A DNA stretch of 64,000 nucleotides from Ferriphaselus amnicola (lineage in GTDB: Bacteria > Pseudomonadota > Gammaproteobacteria > Burkholderiales > Gallionellaceae): NCBI RefSeq assembly GCF_000974685.2, contig NZ_AP018738.1, positions 682,001 through 746,000 of the forward strand. The letters run 5' to 3'. The position numbers and the translations under genes were made by a program. The notes beneath the pieces are model-generated. The model did not search any database and was not told where the DNA came from. It was given only the letters and a program-made list of their open reading frames with translations. Positions 56,244 through 64,000 of the stretch are shown here, in pieces (position 1 is the first letter of the stretch; each line of letters opens with the position of its first letter).

Positions 56244-57917
56244 TTAGCGCACTTGATCCAGTCCAACGGAGCTGGAGTGGATGTCCACGTGCGAAGTTTC
56301 TTTCACGAAGATCATGCCGATGACGAAGGTCATCAGGGCGAAGCAGATCGGGTACCAAAGACCGAAGTAGATGTCGCCTTTCCAAGCCACCAGCGCGAAC
56401 GAGACGGTGGGCAGGAAGCCGCCGAACCAGCCGTTACCGATGTGATACGGCAGCGACATGGAGGTGTAGCGGATGCGGGTAGGGAAGAATTCCACCAGCA
56501 TGGCGGCGATCGGGCCATAGACCATGGTCACGTACACAACTAGCAATACCAACAGGATCAGCACCATGGCGTGGTCGATGTGGTTCGGATCAGCCTTGGT
56601 CGGATAGCCGGCTTCGGTGGTCGCAGCTTTCAGTGCATCGCCGAATTCCTTGCTCTTGGCCTTGAAGGTGTCCTTGTCCAGACCAGCGCCTTCAAAGCTC
56701 GGCACTTCCTTCGCGCCGACCTTGATCATAGCCACAGTGCCAGCCGGTGCGATCTCGTTCTCGTAAGAGATACCGGCCTTGACCAGCGCGCCCTTGGCGA
56801 TGTCGCAGGAGCTCAGGAATTTGGCCTTGCCGATCGGGTCGAACTGGAAGGTGCAGGTTGCGGGATCAGCGATCACGTGGATCGGTGAAGTCTGCTGAGC
56901 GGTTTCCAGCGCTGGGTTGGCGTAGTGGGTCAGACCCTTGAAGATCGGGAAGTAGGTCAGCGCAGCGATCAAGCAACCGGCCATGATGATGGGCTTGCGG
57001 CCGATCTTGTCGGACAGCGAGCCGAATACCACGAAGAACGGAGTGGCGATGATCAGCGATGCGGCGATCAACAGGTTGGCCGTTTGTGCGTCCACCATCA
57101 GCGTCTTGGTCAAGAAGAACAAGGCGTAGAACTGGCCGGTGTACCAAACCACGGCTTGGCCGACGACCAGACCGAACAGGGCGATGATGACGAACTTCAG
57201 GTTCTTCCATTGGCCGAAGGATTCAGCGATCGGAGCCTTGGATTGCGTACCTTCGGATTTCATCTTCAGGAAGGCAGGCGATTCGCTCAGCGACAAACGG
57301 ATCCACAGCGACACGCCCAGCAGCAGGATGGAAACTAGGAACGGCACGCGCCAGCCCCAAGTGTCGAAGTCCGGGCCGGTGATGTTGCGGGTGACCAGAA
57401 TCACGATCAGCGACAGGAACAGACCGAGTGTGGCTGTGGTCTGGATCCATGCAGTGTATGCGCCGCGCTTGTTCTGCGGAGCGTGTTCTGCCACGTAAGT
57501 CGCTGCGCCGCCGTATTCGCCGCCCAGTGCCAAGCCTTGCAACAGGCGCAAGCAGACTAGGATGACCGGAGCTGCGATACCGATGCTTTCGTAGCTAGGC
57601 AACAGGCCGACCACGAAGGTGGACAAGCCCATGATGAGGATGGTGACGAGGAAGGTGTACTTACGACCGACCAGATCGCCCAAGCGACCGAACACCAGCG
57701 CACCGAACGGACGCACGGCGAAGCCTGCCGCGAATGCCATCAGGGCAAAGATGAAGGCGGTAGTTTCGTTCACGCCAGAGAAGAATTGTTTACTGATGAC
57801 AGCTGCGAGCGAGCCGTATAGGTAAAAGTCGTACCATTCAAAGACGGTACCGAGCGAAGAAGCGAAGATAACCTTACGCTCTTCCTTGCTGATGCGATGT
57901 TTCGCTGCTGTGGTCAT
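56244..57917 (-). CDS. MFS transporter, metabolite:H+ symporter (MHS) family
   Basis: A 557-residue transporter with twelve expected transmembrane segments. The N-terminal EWYDFYLYGSLAAV, the motif GRLGDLVGRK between segments 2 and 3, and GLALGGEYGGAATY are the MHS family hallmarks (relatives: ShiA, ProP, KgtP). A long hydrophilic insertion (about residues 325-445) containing two cysteines (DPATC, SSCDIA) sits in the second half, longer than in typical members. Substrate is probably a carboxylate or shikimate-like acid; unproven. The two-component genes upstream and divergent may regulate it. Confidence 0.9.
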   Translation of the reverse strand: MTTAAKHRISKEERKVIFASSLGTVFEWYDFYLYGSLAAVISKQFFSGVNETTAFIFALMAFAAGFAVRPFGALVFGRLGDLVGRKYTFLVTILIMGLSTFVVGLLPSYESIGIAAPVILVCLRLLQGLALGGEYGGAATYVAEHAPQNKRGAYTAWIQTTATLGLFLSLIVILVTRNITGPDFDTWGWRVPFLVSILLLGVSLWIRLSLSESPAFLKMKSEGTQSKAPIAESFGQWKNLKFVIIALFGLVVGQAVVWYTGQFYALFFLTKTLMVDAQTANLLIAASLIIATPFFVVFGSLSDKIGRKPIIMAGCLIAALTYFPIFKGLTHYANPALETAQQTSPIHVIADPATCTFQFDPIGKAKFLSSCDIAKGALVKAGISYENEIAPAGTVAMIKVGAKEVPSFEGAGLDKDTFKAKSKEFGDALKAATTEAGYPTKADPNHIDHAMVLILLVLLVVYVTMVYGPIAAMLVEFFPTRIRYTSMSLPYHIGNGWFGGFLPTVSFALVAWKGDIYFGLWYPICFALMTFVIGMIFVKETSHVDIHSSSVGLDQVR

Positions 57918-58130
57918 TTATTCCCCCTGTCAGTTTTGGTATTAGAAACGGAAATCGGTCACGCTTTTTGTGTGTCGAGCGGTGTTCGGTCTTGGATGCT
58001 TTGCCGTTTGGATATTTTCCGCTAGGCAATTACAATCAATCCCTGACAAACGCCTCGACCTAGCCGATATGCCTACTCCGTCTGGCTCGCGAGCTTACTG
58101 GCATTAACTTACGCGAAACTTACATTCATC

Positions 58131-58805
58131 ATGCGCATACTGATAGCTGAAGATGACGAGGTGTTGGCCGACGGACTTTCCCGCTGCATGCGCTCGTCGG
58201 GCTATGCCGTTGACCTCGCCCGGCATGGGGCGGAGGCCGACTCACTGCTCAAGGGGATGCAACCTTTCGATCTGGTCATCCTTGATCTGGGCTTGCCGAT
58301 ACTGGATGGGTTCACGGTCTTGCGCAATCTGCGTGGGCGTAATTGCCGCGTGCCCGTCATCATCCTCACCGCCCGTGATCATGTCGCTGATCGAGTCAAA
58401 GGTTTGGACTTGGGCGCAGATGACTATCTGGTCAAACCTTTCAGTCTGGAAGAGCTGGAGGCTCGGGTGCGCGCGTTGTTACGTCGTGGTTTGTGCGGCG
58501 TGAATCCCATGCTTTCCTGTGGAAAGTTGACCTTCGATACGGTCGCGCGCCGGGCGCTGATCGGCGATCAGTTGATCGAATTGACGACCCGCGAGTTGGG
58601 TATCCTGGAAGCGCTGTTGCAACGGACCGGTTGGGTGGTCAGCAAGGAGCAACTGTTGGAACGGCTATACAGTTATGCCGAAGAGGCCAGCAACAATGCC
58701 ATTGAGGTCTATATCCACCGGTTGCGCAAAAAGACCGAGGCGGCCGGCATCACCATTCGCACCATCCGTGGATTGGGATATGTCATCGACCAAACACCGC
58801 CCTGA
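58131..58805 (+). CDS. OmpR-family response regulator (TctD/QseB-like)
   Basis: A 224-residue regulator: receiver domain with acidic pocket (AEDDE, residues 6-10), phospho-acceptor Asp52 in VILDLGLPILDG, and the conserved Lys in VKPFSLEEL near residue 103. The C-terminal winged helix (about residues 128-220) contains TTRELGILEALL and VYIHRLRKK. It forms a pair with the kinase gene 27 bases downstream. It is divergent from the MHS transporter across a 213-base gap, its likely target (inference). Confidence 0.93.
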   Translation: MRILIAEDDEVLADGLSRCMRSSGYAVDLARHGAEADSLLKGMQPFDLVILDLGLPILDGFTVLRNLRGRNCRVPVIILTARDHVADRVKGLDLGADDYLVKPFSLEELEARVRALLRRGLCGVNPMLSCGKLTFDTVARRALIGDQLIELTTRELGILEALLQRTGWVVSKEQLLERLYSYAEEASNNAIEVYIHRLRKKTEAAGITIRTIRGLGYVIDQTPP

Positions 58806-58832
58806 GCGCTGACTAGCGCCATCCCACGCAAT

Positions 58833-60248
58833 ATGGAGAGCTACGTCCCATCCTTGCGCAGTTACCTGATGAACAGGTTGCTGACGTCCTTGTATCTGCT
58901 GTGGTTAGTCAGCACCGTCGTGGGGTATTTCGCCACCATCAATTATGCCAATCAGCCTTACGACATGGTGTTGCTGCAACGTGCCCAAGCGGTGGCGGAT
59001 CAGCTCAAGTTAGGGAGTGGCCACGAAAAGTTGGAGCAGGTCTTGGAGTTGCCCGACGGCTCTGACCCCGTGATGCCGGATCGCATCGTCTATACCGTGA
59101 GTGACAGCGAAGGGCGCAAGCTGGCGGGAACGGCGAGTCTCTCCACGCCGCTTTCCTATCGTCGCAGCAAGATCGGCGCGGTGTTCAGCAATGGCGAACG
59201 TGGTGGCGAAAAGACCCGCACGGTGAGTTTGGTCTATCCTGATCCCGCTGGCGTGCGGGTGCTGCAACTCCATGTTTCCGAGACCACGCACCAGCGGCAG
59301 GCGCTGATACGCGGCATTTTGGCCAACATCGTGATCCCGCAACTGTTGTTGATCCTGTTGGCTGTGGCGGCGGTGTGGTACGGGCTGAAAAAAGGATTGC
59401 TGCCCTTGGAGCGCTTCCGCAGTGAGGTGGCGGCGCGAGCACGTGGCGATCTGAGTCGCTTAGACGAGGCGCGTGCACCTGTCGAGGTGCGCCCGTTGAT
59501 CGATGCGGTGAACGATCTGCTGGAACGGCTCAAGCAAGTGATGTCGGCGCAGCAGCGATTTGTGGCGGATGCCGCTCACCAACTGCGCACTCCCTTGGCT
59601 GGGCTGAAGACGCAGGTCGAATTGGCTTTGAGGGAAAGCGATCCGGTGCGTCAGCAACGCATCCTCGAATACGTGTTGACCAGCGCCAAACGCTCTAGTC
59701 ACCTCATCAAACAGTTGTTGATGCTGGCGCGTAACGAGCCGGGCGGGCAGGGCGTGGAGGCTTTTCTGCCGCTCGATTTGGAGCAAATCGCTCGTGAATG
59801 CACCATGCACTGGGTCCCGTTCGCGCTGGAGAAGGACATCGACCTAGGCTTCGAAGAAGCGCATACCTCAACGGACATTCTTGGCGATGCCGATAGCCTA
59901 GGTGAGATGCTGGGCAACTTGATCGACAATGCCATTCGCTACACGCCCCGAGGCGGGCAGGTTACGGTCAGCGTCAAACATGATGGCTCTCACGTGTGCC
60001 TGCACGTGCAAGATGACGGCCCCGGCATTCCGCTCGAGCATCATGCTTTGGTGTTCGAGCGTTTCTATCGCGTGCTAGGGAGTGGGCAAAGCGGGAGTGG
60101 TCTGGGCTTGGCTATCGTGGCCGAAGTCGCCAAGCGCCACGATGCCGAACTGCGTCTGGAGTCGGGAAACGGCGAGGCGGGTTGCCGCTTTGTGGTCCGT
60201 TTCCCGTTAGCCGAGAAGCAGTTAGAGCTTAGCGGCCCCCGGAGCTAG
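58833..60248 (+). CDS. Sensor histidine kinase (TctE/QseC-like)
   Basis: A 471-residue membrane kinase: first transmembrane segment about residues 16-36, a periplasmic domain of the 2CSK_N type to about residue 165, a second segment, HAMP linker, then HisKA with H249 in DAAHQLRTPLAGLK. The ATPase domain follows (N-box GNLIDNAIRYTP, DDGPGIP, GSGLGLAIV). The start at 58833 is likely, but ATG 58869 also fits. The gene's end overlaps the converging ribosomal oxygenase gene by 27 bases. Confidence 0.92.
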   Translation: MESYVPSLRSYLMNRLLTSLYLLWLVSTVVGYFATINYANQPYDMVLLQRAQAVADQLKLGSGHEKLEQVLELPDGSDPVMPDRIVYTVSDSEGRKLAGTASLSTPLSYRRSKIGAVFSNGERGGEKTRTVSLVYPDPAGVRVLQLHVSETTHQRQALIRGILANIVIPQLLLILLAVAAVWYGLKKGLLPLERFRSEVAARARGDLSRLDEARAPVEVRPLIDAVNDLLERLKQVMSAQQRFVADAAHQLRTPLAGLKTQVELALRESDPVRQQRILEYVLTSAKRSSHLIKQLLMLARNEPGGQGVEAFLPLDLEQIARECTMHWVPFALEKDIDLGFEEAHTSTDILGDADSLGEMLGNLIDNAIRYTPRGGQVTVSVKHDGSHVCLHVQDDGPGIPLEHHALVFERFYRVLGSGQSGSGLGLAIVAEVAKRHDAELRLESGNGEAGCRFVVRFPLAEKQLELSGPRS

Positions 60249-61352
60249 GTAGCCGTCCAGATACCAAGGGTGGAGCAGTTCGAGCAGGGCGGCGGATGGC
60301 TCGGCCGCAGGTAGCTCGCGGTTGTCGGCCAGTTGGCGCAGTAATTCGTAAAGCTCGCCGCTGACGGGTTCGGCTTCGCCGTTGATGAACACGGTCGAGC
60401 CACGGCACAGCATCTGGGTCTTTAAGTTGAGGCTCACGCCGTGCTTGATCACCGCTTGCTTGAACTTGCTTTCAGTAAGCGCCGGCTCGGGTGGCTCGAA
60501 GTAGATGTGCGGCTTGGGTTCGGACAAGTAGCAGCCAAGGAAATTGGCGATGTCGTCCTTGTCCCAGCGGATACGATTGACGGCATCCGCCACTTGATCC
60601 AGCATGGCATCGCCGATCTCAGACGGATGTTGTTGCAACTCCAAGGCAGGGTCGGCGTAGATGCCTTCGACCTCGATGCGATCTTGCAGATAGACCAGAA
60701 ACTGCTCACCCAACTCCTGAAACGCTGGCGTACGGAAGCCGATGGAGTAAGTCATGCAGTCGTCTTCGGCGATGCCGTTGTGGGCGCATTGTGGCGGCAG
60801 ATAGAGCATGTCGCCCGCTTCCAGCACCCACTCTTGTTCCACTTTGAAATCTTTCAAGATGCGCAACGGCGCACCTTCGATCAGCGTGCGATCTTCTTGG
60901 GTGGAGATCTGCCAGCGTCTATGCCCCAACCCTTGTAGTAGGAACACGTCGTAAGCATCGAAATGCGGTCCCACGCCGCCGCCCTTGGGGGCGTAACTCA
61001 CCATCAAGTCATCCAGCCGCGCATGGGGGATGAAGTTGAAGTGCTTGAGCAACTCCGTACCCTCGGGCAGGAAGTGATTCACACCTTGCACCAGCACCGT
61101 CCACTGGCCACGCAATTTCCAAAGTTTCTCGCGCTCGAACGGCCCGTGAGCCAGTTTGAAGTTGCCGCGAGTCTGTTGTACCAGCCGCGCTTGTGCATCC
61201 TCTAGGCAGGCCAACTCTTGTAGCTGGAGTGGGTCGAGCAAGCCCTTGAACTCAGGAAAAGCCTGGCGGATCAGCAGCGGTTTCTTTTGCCAGTAATCAC
61301 GCAGGAACTCAGTGGCGGTCAGCCCGCCGAGGAAAGAAAGTGGTGTATTCAT
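60222..61352 (-). CDS. roxA: 50S L16 arginine hydroxylase (JmjC/cupin ribosomal oxygenase, YcfD type)
   Basis: A 376-residue Fe(II)/2-oxoglutarate oxygenase. The metal motif His-x-Asp is in GPHFDAYDVFLLQG, with the distal His in PPQCAHNG. YWQKKPLLIRQA near the N-terminus and a winged-helix C-terminal part are typical of YcfD-type enzymes that hydroxylate an arginine of ribosomal protein L16. ATG 61352 gives the usual N-terminus. It is oxygen dependent, so activity may follow oxygen supply. Confidence 0.9.
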   Translation of the reverse strand: MNTPLSFLGGLTATEFLRDYWQKKPLLIRQAFPEFKGLLDPLQLQELACLEDAQARLVQQTRGNFKLAHGPFEREKLWKLRGQWTVLVQGVNHFLPEGTELLKHFNFIPHARLDDLMVSYAPKGGGVGPHFDAYDVFLLQGLGHRRWQISTQEDRTLIEGAPLRILKDFKVEQEWVLEAGDMLYLPPQCAHNGIAEDDCMTYSIGFRTPAFQELGEQFLVYLQDRIEVEGIYADPALELQQHPSEIGDAMLDQVADAVNRIRWDKDDIANFLGCYLSEPKPHIYFEPPEPALTESKFKQAVIKHGVSLNLKTQMLCRGSTVFINGEAEPVSGELYELLRQLADNRELPAAEPSAALLELLHPWYLDGYLAPGAAKL

Positions 61353-61438
61353 GGGCGGAATTATAGCCGTGCCATCGTCACGCAAAAATAATTTTGGCTC
61401 GAAAGAATTCGGATAGAATGCCCCGCAGGAGGTAATTT

Positions 61439-61909
61439 ATGCAGTTACAAGCTGGAACCGAAGCGCCGCATTTTGAATTGCCGGATGCTGATATGAAGAC
61501 CTTCAGTTTGGCGCGCAAACAGGGCAAGAAGAATGTCGTGCTGTACTTCTATCCCAAAGATGACACGCCGGGCTGCACCATCGAAGCCAATGAGTTCACT
61601 GACCTAGTCGATGAATTTACGAAGCACGACACTTTGCTGGTCGGTGTTAGTCGTGATGATTGTTTGAGTCACGCGACATTCCGCGACAAACACGGTCTGT
61701 CCGTGCAGTTGCTGGCCGATACCGAATCACGTGTGTGTAAAAAATACGGTGTGCTGTACGAAAAGGACGTGGACGGGCAGAAGAAGATCGCCCTGCAACG
61801 CTCCACCTTCGTGATCGATAAACAGGGCAAACTCCGCCATGCGTTGTACGGCGTACAAGCGCGTGGACACGCCCAAGAAATTCTCAAACTGATTAAGGAA
61901 CTGGAATGA
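61439..61909 (+). CDS. bcp: Thiol peroxidase, Bcp/PrxQ type
   Basis: A 156-residue peroxiredoxin that reduces peroxides with thioredoxin. The peroxidatic Cys46 is in DDTPGCTIEANEF. The resolving Cys usually found five residues later is Asn51 here; Cys75 or Cys99 may take its place. A GGAGG ribosome site lies before the ATG. The stop overlaps slyD by 4 bases. Confidence 0.93.
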   Translation: MQLQAGTEAPHFELPDADMKTFSLARKQGKKNVVLYFYPKDDTPGCTIEANEFTDLVDEFTKHDTLLVGVSRDDCLSHATFRDKHGLSVQLLADTESRVCKKYGVLYEKDVDGQKKIALQRSTFVIDKQGKLRHALYGVQARGHAQEILKLIKELE

Positions 61910-62391
61910 ACATCGCCAAAAACACCATCGTCTCACTGACTTACCAATTGACCGACGCCGCTGGCGAAATGATCGAAAAGATCGGCGAGCCCATCAGCTA
62001 CCTGCATGGCGGCTATGACGGCATCTTCCCGCTGGTTGAGGAAACGCTACATGGCAAGGCCGTGGGTGACCAAGTCACCGTTACATTGACGCCTGATGAT
62101 GCCTTCGGTGAATATGAGCACGACATGGTGCGCGTTGAGCCACGTGATCTGTTTCCCAAGGAGATCGCTGTCGGCATGCAGTTCGAAGGTGGCGAAGAAG
62201 AGGGCGATGACGAAGATTTCGAGCTATTCACGGTGGTAGAAGTGACCGACAAGGAAGTGACACTGGACGGCAATCACCCGTTGGCTGGCAAGACGCTGAC
62301 CTTCGCTTGCACCGTTACCGGCGTGCGTCCGGCAACAGCTGAAGAGTTGGAGCATGGTCATGTACATGGCGAAGGTGGTCATCACCACTAA
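61906..62391 (+). CDS. slyD: FKBP-type peptidyl-prolyl isomerase SlyD
   Basis: A 161-residue SlyD: FKBP domain (PISYLHGGYDGIFPLVEE, PDDAFGEYEHDMV) with the IF chaperone insertion, and a His-rich C-terminus (HGHVHGEGGHHH) that binds nickel or other metals. The metal tail is short compared with E. coli SlyD. It is coupled to bcp and followed by a terminator. Confidence 0.94.
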   Translation: MNIAKNTIVSLTYQLTDAAGEMIEKIGEPISYLHGGYDGIFPLVEETLHGKAVGDQVTVTLTPDDAFGEYEHDMVRVEPRDLFPKEIAVGMQFEGGEEEGDDEDFELFTVVEVTDKEVTLDGNHPLAGKTLTFACTVTGVRPATAEELEHGHVHGEGGHHH

Positions 62392-62409
62392 GCTTTGCGT
62401 TTGAGACCA

Positions 62410-62433
62410 AGCCCGCGCAAGCGGGCTTTTTTT
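62410..62433 (+). terminator. Rho-independent terminator after slyD
   Basis: AAGCCCGC/GCGGGCTT with a GCAA loop followed by five more T. Confidence 0.92.
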
Positions 62434-62495
62434 GGCCATCCGTCTGGGCATTTCGTGAATAGGTGTGATGGAGTAATTGAAGCAGAGGCAAGCGC

Positions 62496-63068
62496 ATGAG
62501 CGCAATCAAACTAATCGTCGGACTCGGCAATCCGGGGCGTGAATATGAAGCGACCCGTCATAACGTGGGATGTTGGTGGGTGGATGAGTTCGCGCGCATC
62601 CACGGTCTGACGTTCAAAATGGAAACCAAGTTTCACGGTTTTGTGGCGCGCGGGCAGGTGCAGGGGCACGAAATCTGGCTGTTGAAACCGCAGACCTTTA
62701 TGAACTTGAGTGGCCGAGCAGTGGGCGCGTTGGCGCAGTTCTACAAGATTGAACCGGCACAGATACTAGTGGCGCATGATGAGCTTGACCTGCCACCGGG
62801 TAGCGTCAAGCTAAAGCTTGGCGGCGGGCATGGCGGTCACAACGGGCTCAAGGACATCGCCGCCCATCTCGGTCCGAACTACTGGCGGCTGCGCATCGGT
62901 ATCGGCCATCCCGGCGACCGCTCGCTGGTATCCGCTTACGTACTCAACGACCCGCGCCGCGAAGAGGCTGAGCTGATCGGCATCGCCCTATCGCGTGCTC
63001 AAGACGTCGCTAAGCTGATCGTCGAAGGCAAGCAGGAAGCCGCGATGCTGAAGTTGCATACGGCCTAA
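62496..63068 (+). CDS. pth: Peptidyl-tRNA hydrolase
   Basis: A 190-residue Pth. [17 protein letters not shown] contains the catalytic His, with NLSGRAV and [25 protein letters not shown] completing the active site. It recycles peptidyl-tRNA released from stalled ribosomes. It has its own transcription start region after the slyD terminator and ends 9 bases before the converging RND gene. Confidence 0.96.
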   Translation: MSAIKLIVGLGNPGREYEATRHNVGCWWVDEFARIHGLTFKMETKFHGFVARGQVQGHEIWLLKPQTFMNLSGRAVGALAQFYKIEPAQILVAHDELDLPPGSVKLKLGGGHGGHNGLKDIAAHLGPNYWRLRIGIGHPGDRSLVSAYVLNDPRREEAELIGIALSRAQDVAKLIVEGKQEAAMLKLHTA

Positions 63069-63077
63069 CGCTCCGGT

Positions 63078-64000
63078 TTATTTCTCTGGACTCACTCGGA
63101 ACCACGCCGCATACATTGCAGGTAGCGCAAGCAGGGTCAATAGCGTTGCAACCAACAATCCACCCATGATGACGATGGCCATCGGTCCCCAGAATACGCT
63201 GCCGGTAAGTGGGATCATGGCGAGGATGGCGGCGGCGGCGGTGAGCAGGATGGGGCGAGCGCGGCGCACGGTGGAGTCGATAATGGCATCGTGGCGACTC
63301 AGGCCCAGCGCCATGTCCTGTTCGATCTGATCCACCAAGATCACCGAGTTGCGCATGATCATTCCAGCGAGCGAGATCATCCCCAGCATGGCGACGAAAC
63401 CGAACGGCACGTGGAAGGCGAGCAGGACGGCAGCAACGCCGATCACGCCCAGCGGGGCGGTGAGCAATACCAGTGCGACTTCGCTGAAACGGCGCAACTG
63501 GAGCATCAACAGCGTCAGGATGAGAAAGCCGGTGAGCGGCAGCACGGCAACGATCGAGTCGGTGGCCTTGTCGCTGTCGGCCATCGCGCCTGCAACTTTG
63601 ATCTGGTAGCCCGGCGGCAGTTTGGCGCGGATGTCGGCCAGCTTCTGGTCGATGGTCTGGCTTACGTCGGGGGCTTGAATGTCATCCGGGATGTCAGCGC
63701 GCACGGTGACGATGGGCTGGCGATTCATGCGCCAGAGGATGCCGGCTTCGGTGTTCGATTCAATCTTGGCGAAGCGGGCGAGCGGCACCGTCTGCCCGTT
63801 TTCGCTGATGACGCTGAGTCGGCTCAGAATGTTCGGGGCGGTGCGCTCACTCTCGACACTGCGCAGAATTACGCCGATTTGTTGCCCACCCTCGCGCAGG
63901 GTGGTGACTTGATAGCCCGACAGCGTGGCTTGCAGATGGCGGGCCAAGCCGTTGGTATTTACGCCCAGCGTGCGTGCGGCATCTTCGTCGATCTCTACCC
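63078..64000 (-). CDS. RND efflux transporter, C-terminal part (5' end outside window)
   Basis: Partial gene: the minus-strand frame remains open to the right edge, and the codons before the first TTG still read as RND protein (IDEDAARTLGVNTNGL). The 307 visible residues hold the end of the porter domain, then transmembrane segments 8-12. AGMIMRNSVILVDQIEQDM is the conserved C-terminal TM motif, and GSVFWGPMAIVIMGGLLVATLLT follows. It resembles AcrB/CusA-like HAE1 or heavy-metal pumps; the substrate class cannot be fixed from this part. Confidence 0.93.
   Translation of the reverse strand, partial: VEIDEDAARTLGVNTNGLARHLQATLSGYQVTTLREGGQQIGVILRSVESERTAPNILSRLSVISENGQTVPLARFAKIESNTEAGILWRMNRQPIVTVRADIPDDIQAPDVSQTIDQKLADIRAKLPPGYQIKVAGAMADSDKATDSIVAVLPLTGFLILTLLMLQLRRFSEVALVLLTAPLGVIGVAAVLLAFHVPFGFVAMLGMISLAGMIMRNSVILVDQIEQDMALGLSRHDAIIDSTVRRARPILLTAAAAILAMIPLTGSVFWGPMAIVIMGGLLVATLLTLLALPAMYAAWFRVSPEK

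Overview
The window looks like a chromosomal segment of a betaproteobacterium. The best guess, by inference only, is a Gallionellaceae- or Nitrosomonadales-like chemolithoautotroph. Supporting signs are an sspA-sspB pair, the rpsF-priB-rpsR-rplI operon, an Alternative Complex III (ACIII) locus and a CbbY-type sugar phosphatase typical of Calvin-cycle bacteria. No phage, CRISPR array or complete insertion sequence was seen.

Bases 1-8142 hold actA (5'-truncated by the window edge), actB1, actB2, actC, actD, actE and actF. Together they encode a quinol:cytochrome c/electron-carrier oxidoreductase. sspA, sspB and a strong terminator follow directly. Bases 8184-9867 carry nadC and a YafJ-type glutamine amidotransferase.

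Bases 9968-30739 form one large, co-directional surface or extracellular polysaccharide locus. It starts with the dTDP-L-rhamnose cassette rfbBACD and a further sugar epimerase. Then come a Wza-like exporter carrying eleven perfect GSMNQ repeats, a Wzz-like co-polymerase, enzymes for a dTDP-3-acetamido-3,6-dideoxyhexose, a Wzx flippase, a Wzy-like polymerase, three glycosyltransferases, three separate hexapeptide acyltransferases, a sulfotransferase-like protein and a secreted GH20-like protein. A WecA-like initiating transferase closes the locus. This is a complete Wzx/Wzy-dependent pathway for a rhamnose-containing, probably acylated and possibly sulfated polymer.

Bases 30799-32390 are the ribosomal operon rpsF-priB-rpsR-rplI. 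It has a near-consensus promoter, a 5'-end hairpin and a recognisable S6:S18 autoregulatory RNA element. Bases 32400-38819 contain a CbbY-like phosphatase, two TPM-domain proteins with LemA, a LolD/LolC-E lipoprotein exporter, an uncharacterised phosphoglycerate-mutase-like gene and a bacteriohemerythrin.

Bases 38961-45823 are a TCA block: an unknown CheZ-like gene, sdhB, sdhE, gltA, sucA and sucB. sdhCDA and lpd are not adjacent. An AT-rich unknown gene and a palindromic repeat follow, then rep helicase, tRNA-Ser(GGA), gloB and ppsA (bases 46635-51994).

Bases 52191-64000 carry a rhodanese, a sodium:solute symporter with its DUF4212 partner, a patch of unknown small genes, an MHS-type MFS transporter beside a TctD/TctE-like two-component system, a ribosomal oxygenase, bcp, slyD, pth and the C-terminal part of an RND efflux pump that runs off the right edge.
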